Assembly: GCF_032854445.1 (NCBI RefSeq) | Contig: NW_027018364.1 | Coordinates: forward strand, 1 to 35,210 | Direction: 5' to 3' | DNA: 35,210 nucleotides | Source of the DNA: Liolophura sinensis | Lineage: Eukaryota; Mollusca; Polyplacophora; Chitonida; Chitonidae | Part shown: one piece after another, positions 32,495-35,210 of the stretch | How positions within the stretch are numbered: the stretch's first letter is position 1 | How the letters are laid out: each line of letters begins with the position of its first letter | Program-made: the position numbers and the translations under genes | The notes under the pieces: model-generated | The model's database searches: none | Told to the model about the DNA's origin: nothing | What the model saw: only the letters and a program-made list of their open reading frames with translations

Positions 32495-35210
32495 ATGATG
32501 TCAAGATCACGTGCCCAGCAACGGCTCTTACTCCATGGAAAACCAAGGAAATTGCAATTTTTTCAACAGCTGGAGATGCCTGGCCCAATTGCGCATCCTT
32601 TGGCACCTTATTGATGTGGGTCAGTGTTCAATTGTACTTTTTACAGCGGATTGTATCAAGTACCTTTTGTTTTTTTTATATACAAATGGTGTGGTTTTTT
32701 CTACATGTAGATAAAGACATTGAGTTTGTCTTCGACTTAGAAGTAAGACATTTGTTGGGTGAGTTAAATGGGCTTGGCCCAAAGATTTGACGTCGTCTGG
32801 GCTACCGAAGGGCACATAACTTATAATTAAAAGTTGAATATAGTAATGACCAGTCGCGATTGTACATAGTTAATGTAGCCGATTTCAATTCGCAAAAAAG
32901 ACCAGGCAAAAATCCAAAAGTGGAAAAACTGTTCCAATGCTGCTTGGTAAGAAGCTAATCCGACGTATTTTGTGACGAGAAATCGAATGGTGCAAACCGC
33001 GTTGCTCTCCGACCAATACTTTTGGCTGTAGCCACAAATGAATAATCAATGATGTCAAGATCACGTGCCCAGCAACGGCTCTTACTCCATGGAAACCAAG
33101 GAAATTTGCAATTTTTCAACAGCTGGAGATGCCTGGCCCAATTGCGCATCCTTTGGCACCTTATTGATGTGGGTCAGTGTTCAATTGTACTTTTTACAGC
33201 GGATTGTATCAAGTACCTTTTGTTTTTTTTATATACAAATGGTGTGGTTTTTTCTACATGTAGATAAAGACATTGAGTTTGTCCTTCGACTTAGAAGTAA
33301 GACATTTGCTGGGTGAGTTAAATGGCTTGGCCCAAAGATTTGACGTCGTCTGGGCTACCGAAGGGCACATAACTTATAATGAAAAGTTGAATATAGTAAT
33401 GACCAGTCGCGATTGTACATAGTTAATGTAGCCGATTTCAATTCGCAAAAAGACAAGGCAAAAATCCAAAAGTAGAAAAACTGTTCCAATGCTGCTGGTA
33501 AGAGGCTAATCCGACGTATTTTGTGACGAGAAATCGAATGGTGCAAACCGCGTTGCTCTCCGACCAATACTTTTGGCTGTAGCCACAAATGAATAATCAA
33601 TGATGTCAAGATCACGTGCCCAGCAACGGCTCTTACTCCATGGAAACCAAGGAAATTTTGCAATTTTTCAACAGCTGGAGATGCCTGGCCCAATTGCGCA
33701 TCCTTTGGCACCTTATTGATGTGGGTCAGTGTTCAATTGTACTTTTTACAGCGGATTGTATCAAGTACCTTTTGTTTTTTTTATATACAAATGGTGTGGA
33801 TTTTCTACATGTAGATAAAGACATTGAGTTTGTCTTCGACTTAGAAGTAAGACATTTGTTGGGTGAGTTAAATGGGCTTGGCCCAAAGATTTGACGTCGT
33901 CTGGGCTACCGAAGGGCACATAACTTATAATGAAAAGTTGAATATAGTAATGACCAGTCGCGATTGTACATAGTTATGTAGCCGATTTCAATTCGCAAAA
34001 AGACAAGGCAAAAATCCAAAAGTAGAAAAACTATTCCAATGCTGCTGGTAAGAGGCTAATCCGACGTATTTTGTGACGAGAAATCGAATGGTGCAAACCG
34101 CGTTGCTCTCCGACCAATACTTTTGGCTGTAGCCACAAATGAATAATCAATGATGTCAAGATCACGTGCCCAGCAACGGCTCTTACTCCATGGAAACCAA
34201 GGAAATTTGCAATTTTTCAACAGCTGGAGATGCCTGGCCCAATTGCGCATCCTTTGGCACCTTATTGATGTGGGTCAGTGTTCAATTGTACTTTTTACAG
34301 CGGATTGTATCAAGTACCTTTTGTTTTTTTTTACATACAAATGGTGTGGTTTTTCTACATGTAGATAAAGACATTGAGTTTGTCTTCGACTTAGAAGTAA
34401 GACATTTGTTGGGTGAGTTAAATGGGCTTGGCCCAAAGATTTGACGTCGTCTGGGCTACCGAAGGGCACATAACTTATAATGAAAAGTTGAATATAGTAA
34501 TGACCAGTCGCGATTGTACATAGTTAATGCAGCCGATTTCAATTAGCAAAAAGATCAGGCAAAAATCCAAAAGTGGAAAAACTGTTCCAATGACTGCTGG
34601 TAAGAGGCTAATCCGACGTATTTTGTGACGAGAAATCGAATGGTGCAAACCGCGTTGCTCTCCGACCAATACTTTTGGCTGTAGCCACAAATGAATAATC
34701 AATGATGTCAAGATCACGTGCCCAGCAACGGCTCTTACTCCATGGAAACCAAGGAAATTTGCAATTTTTCAACAGCTGGAGATGCCTGGCCCAATTGCGC
34801 ATCCTTTGGCACCTTATTGATGTGGGTCAGTGTTCAATTGTACTTTTTACAGCGGATTGTATCAAGTACCTTTTTGTTTTTTTTACATACAAATGGTGTG
34901 GTTTTTCTACATGTAGATAAAGACATTGAGTTTGTCTTCGACCTTAGAAGTAAGACATTTGCTGGGGTGAGTTAAATGGGCTTGGCCCAAAGATTTGACG
35001 TCGTCTGGGCTACCGAAGGGCACAGAACTTATAATGAAATGTTGAATATAGTAATGACCAGTCGCGATTGTACATAGTTAATGTAGCCGATTTCAATTAG
35101 CAAAATGACCAGGCAAAAATCCAAAAGTGGAAAAACTGTTCCAATGCTGCTGGTAAGAGGCTAATCCGACGTATTTTGTGACGAGAAATCGAATGGTGCA
35201 AACCGCGTTG
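32495..35210 (+). repeat. HOR block A-C-B-D-E, last unit truncated
   Basis: Units start at 32495 (A with TAATTAAAAG), 33049 (C), 33600 (B with 184T/200A), 34150 (D) and 34702 (E, cut after 509 bases by the window end). The order is the same as at 2220-4971, and the private markers tie it to 29184-32494. Unit lengths of 554, 551, 550 and 552 reflect scattered one-base insertions and deletions like those at the left end. Confidence 0.87.

Larger units (their letters stand above)
1..35210 (+). repeat. Satellite array of about 64 tandem 550-bp units
   Basis: The same sequence recurs at nearly constant spacing across the whole window. The landmark ATGATGTCAAG occurs at 7, 562, 1112, 1667, 2220 and so on to 34150 and 34702, in one orientation with no gaps or insertions. 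Most units are 550 bp. Units at 8827, 10478, 15981 and 26983 are 551 bp because a T8 run becomes T9. The first six bases are the tail of an earlier unit, and the last unit is cut after 509 bases, so the array continues beyond both ends. Pairwise differences are about 0-3% and cluster at recurrent diagnostic positions. Large homogeneous arrays with higher-order structure are typical of eukaryotic centromeric, pericentromeric or subtelomeric satellites. Which of these applies cannot be told from the sequence. I see no rRNA, tRNA, telomere repeat or transposon gene. Confidence 0.98.

Noticed and set aside
1-35210. Repeated 60-110 codon frames on both strands as a multi-copy gene family
   Set aside because: The same frames recur in each unit in conflicting frames and strands. 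550 is not divisible by 3, class changes are mostly amino-acid changing, and single-base indels abolish frames freely. They are shadows of a non-coding repeat.
1-35210. CRISPR array or bacterial repeat region
   Set aside because: CRISPR repeats are short and separated by unique spacers. Here the entire 550-bp unit repeats with no unique spacer and no cas genes.
1-35210. Ribosomal DNA or 5S rDNA tandem cluster
   Set aside because: No 5S, 5.8S, 18S or 28S conserved stretch, and no pol III box pair I could recognise, is present in the unit.
1-35210. Nested retrotransposon LTRs or another mobile element
   Set aside because: No TG...CA-bounded LTR with primer-binding site and polypurine tract, no target-site duplication, and no reverse transcriptase, integrase or transposase reading frame. 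Strict head-to-tail tandem order argues for a satellite.
1-35210. Circular molecule, since the last E unit would be followed by an A unit as at the start
   Set aside because: The phase fits only because the array is periodic. About 35 bases are missing between the end and the start, and no direct overlap is seen. A linear contig cut inside an array explains it equally well.

Overview
The whole window is one tandem array of a repeat of about 550 bp. I count 64 head-to-tail units in the same orientation, from the unit starting at 7 to a truncated last unit at 34702-35210. There is no flanking single-copy DNA, no insertion, no strand switch and no convincing gene. It is satellite DNA, almost certainly from a eukaryote. 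I do not recognise the family, so I name no species. One unit counted by hand (15431-15980) is about 41% GC and holds 19 CpGs, close to the number expected by chance, so CpG is not strongly depleted. That argues mildly against a heavily methylated vertebrate-type genome.

Units are counted from the A of ATGATGTCAAG and differ by roughly 0-3%, mostly at about 20 recurrent diagnostic positions. Relative to class A (15431-15980) these are: 23 A>T; 45 A>G; 51-52 AG>TA; 61 C>A; 155 A>G; 172 T>G; 184 T>C; 200 T>A; 229 T>A; 259 T>C; 281 G>A; 298 C>T; 321 T>G; 336 A>T; 380 T>C; 390 C>A; 395 C>A; 402 A>T; 405 C>T; 406 C>A; 425 G>A; 448 G>A; 540 A>G. Classes: C = 259C,406A,425A. B = 184C,200A,406A. D = 184C,380C,395A,405T. 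E = 184C,259C,321G,336T,395A,402T. F = 184C,200A,380C,395A. G = 172G,229A,281A,336T,395A,402T. H = 51-52TA,259C. I = 172G,229A,259C,390A,395A and usually 540G. J = 155G,172G,259C,298T,336T,395A,402T. K = 380C,395A, usually 425A. L = 45G,61A,155G,172G,259C,321G,336T,395A,402T.

Layout: both ends carry a higher-order repeat (HOR) in the order A-C-B-D-E, about 2.75 kb per period. It is seen as A-B-D-E (7-2219), A-C-B-D-E (2220-4971), A-B-D-E (26983-29183), A-C-B-D-D-E (29184-32494) and A-C-B-D-E (32495-end). The middle (4972-26982) is built from related but reshuffled classes F-L, including mosaic units, short local duplications and a five-unit segment repeated at an offset of 3850 bp. E-like units are still usually followed by an A unit. 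The pattern fits unequal exchange and gene conversion acting on a satellite array.

Unit length is nearly constant (550 or 551) from about 7.2 to 31.3 kb. Outside that range, scattered one-base indels and doubled bases give lengths of 548-556. This looks like less-polished contig ends rather than biology. All apparent reading frames are short, recur in every unit, and are judged non-coding.
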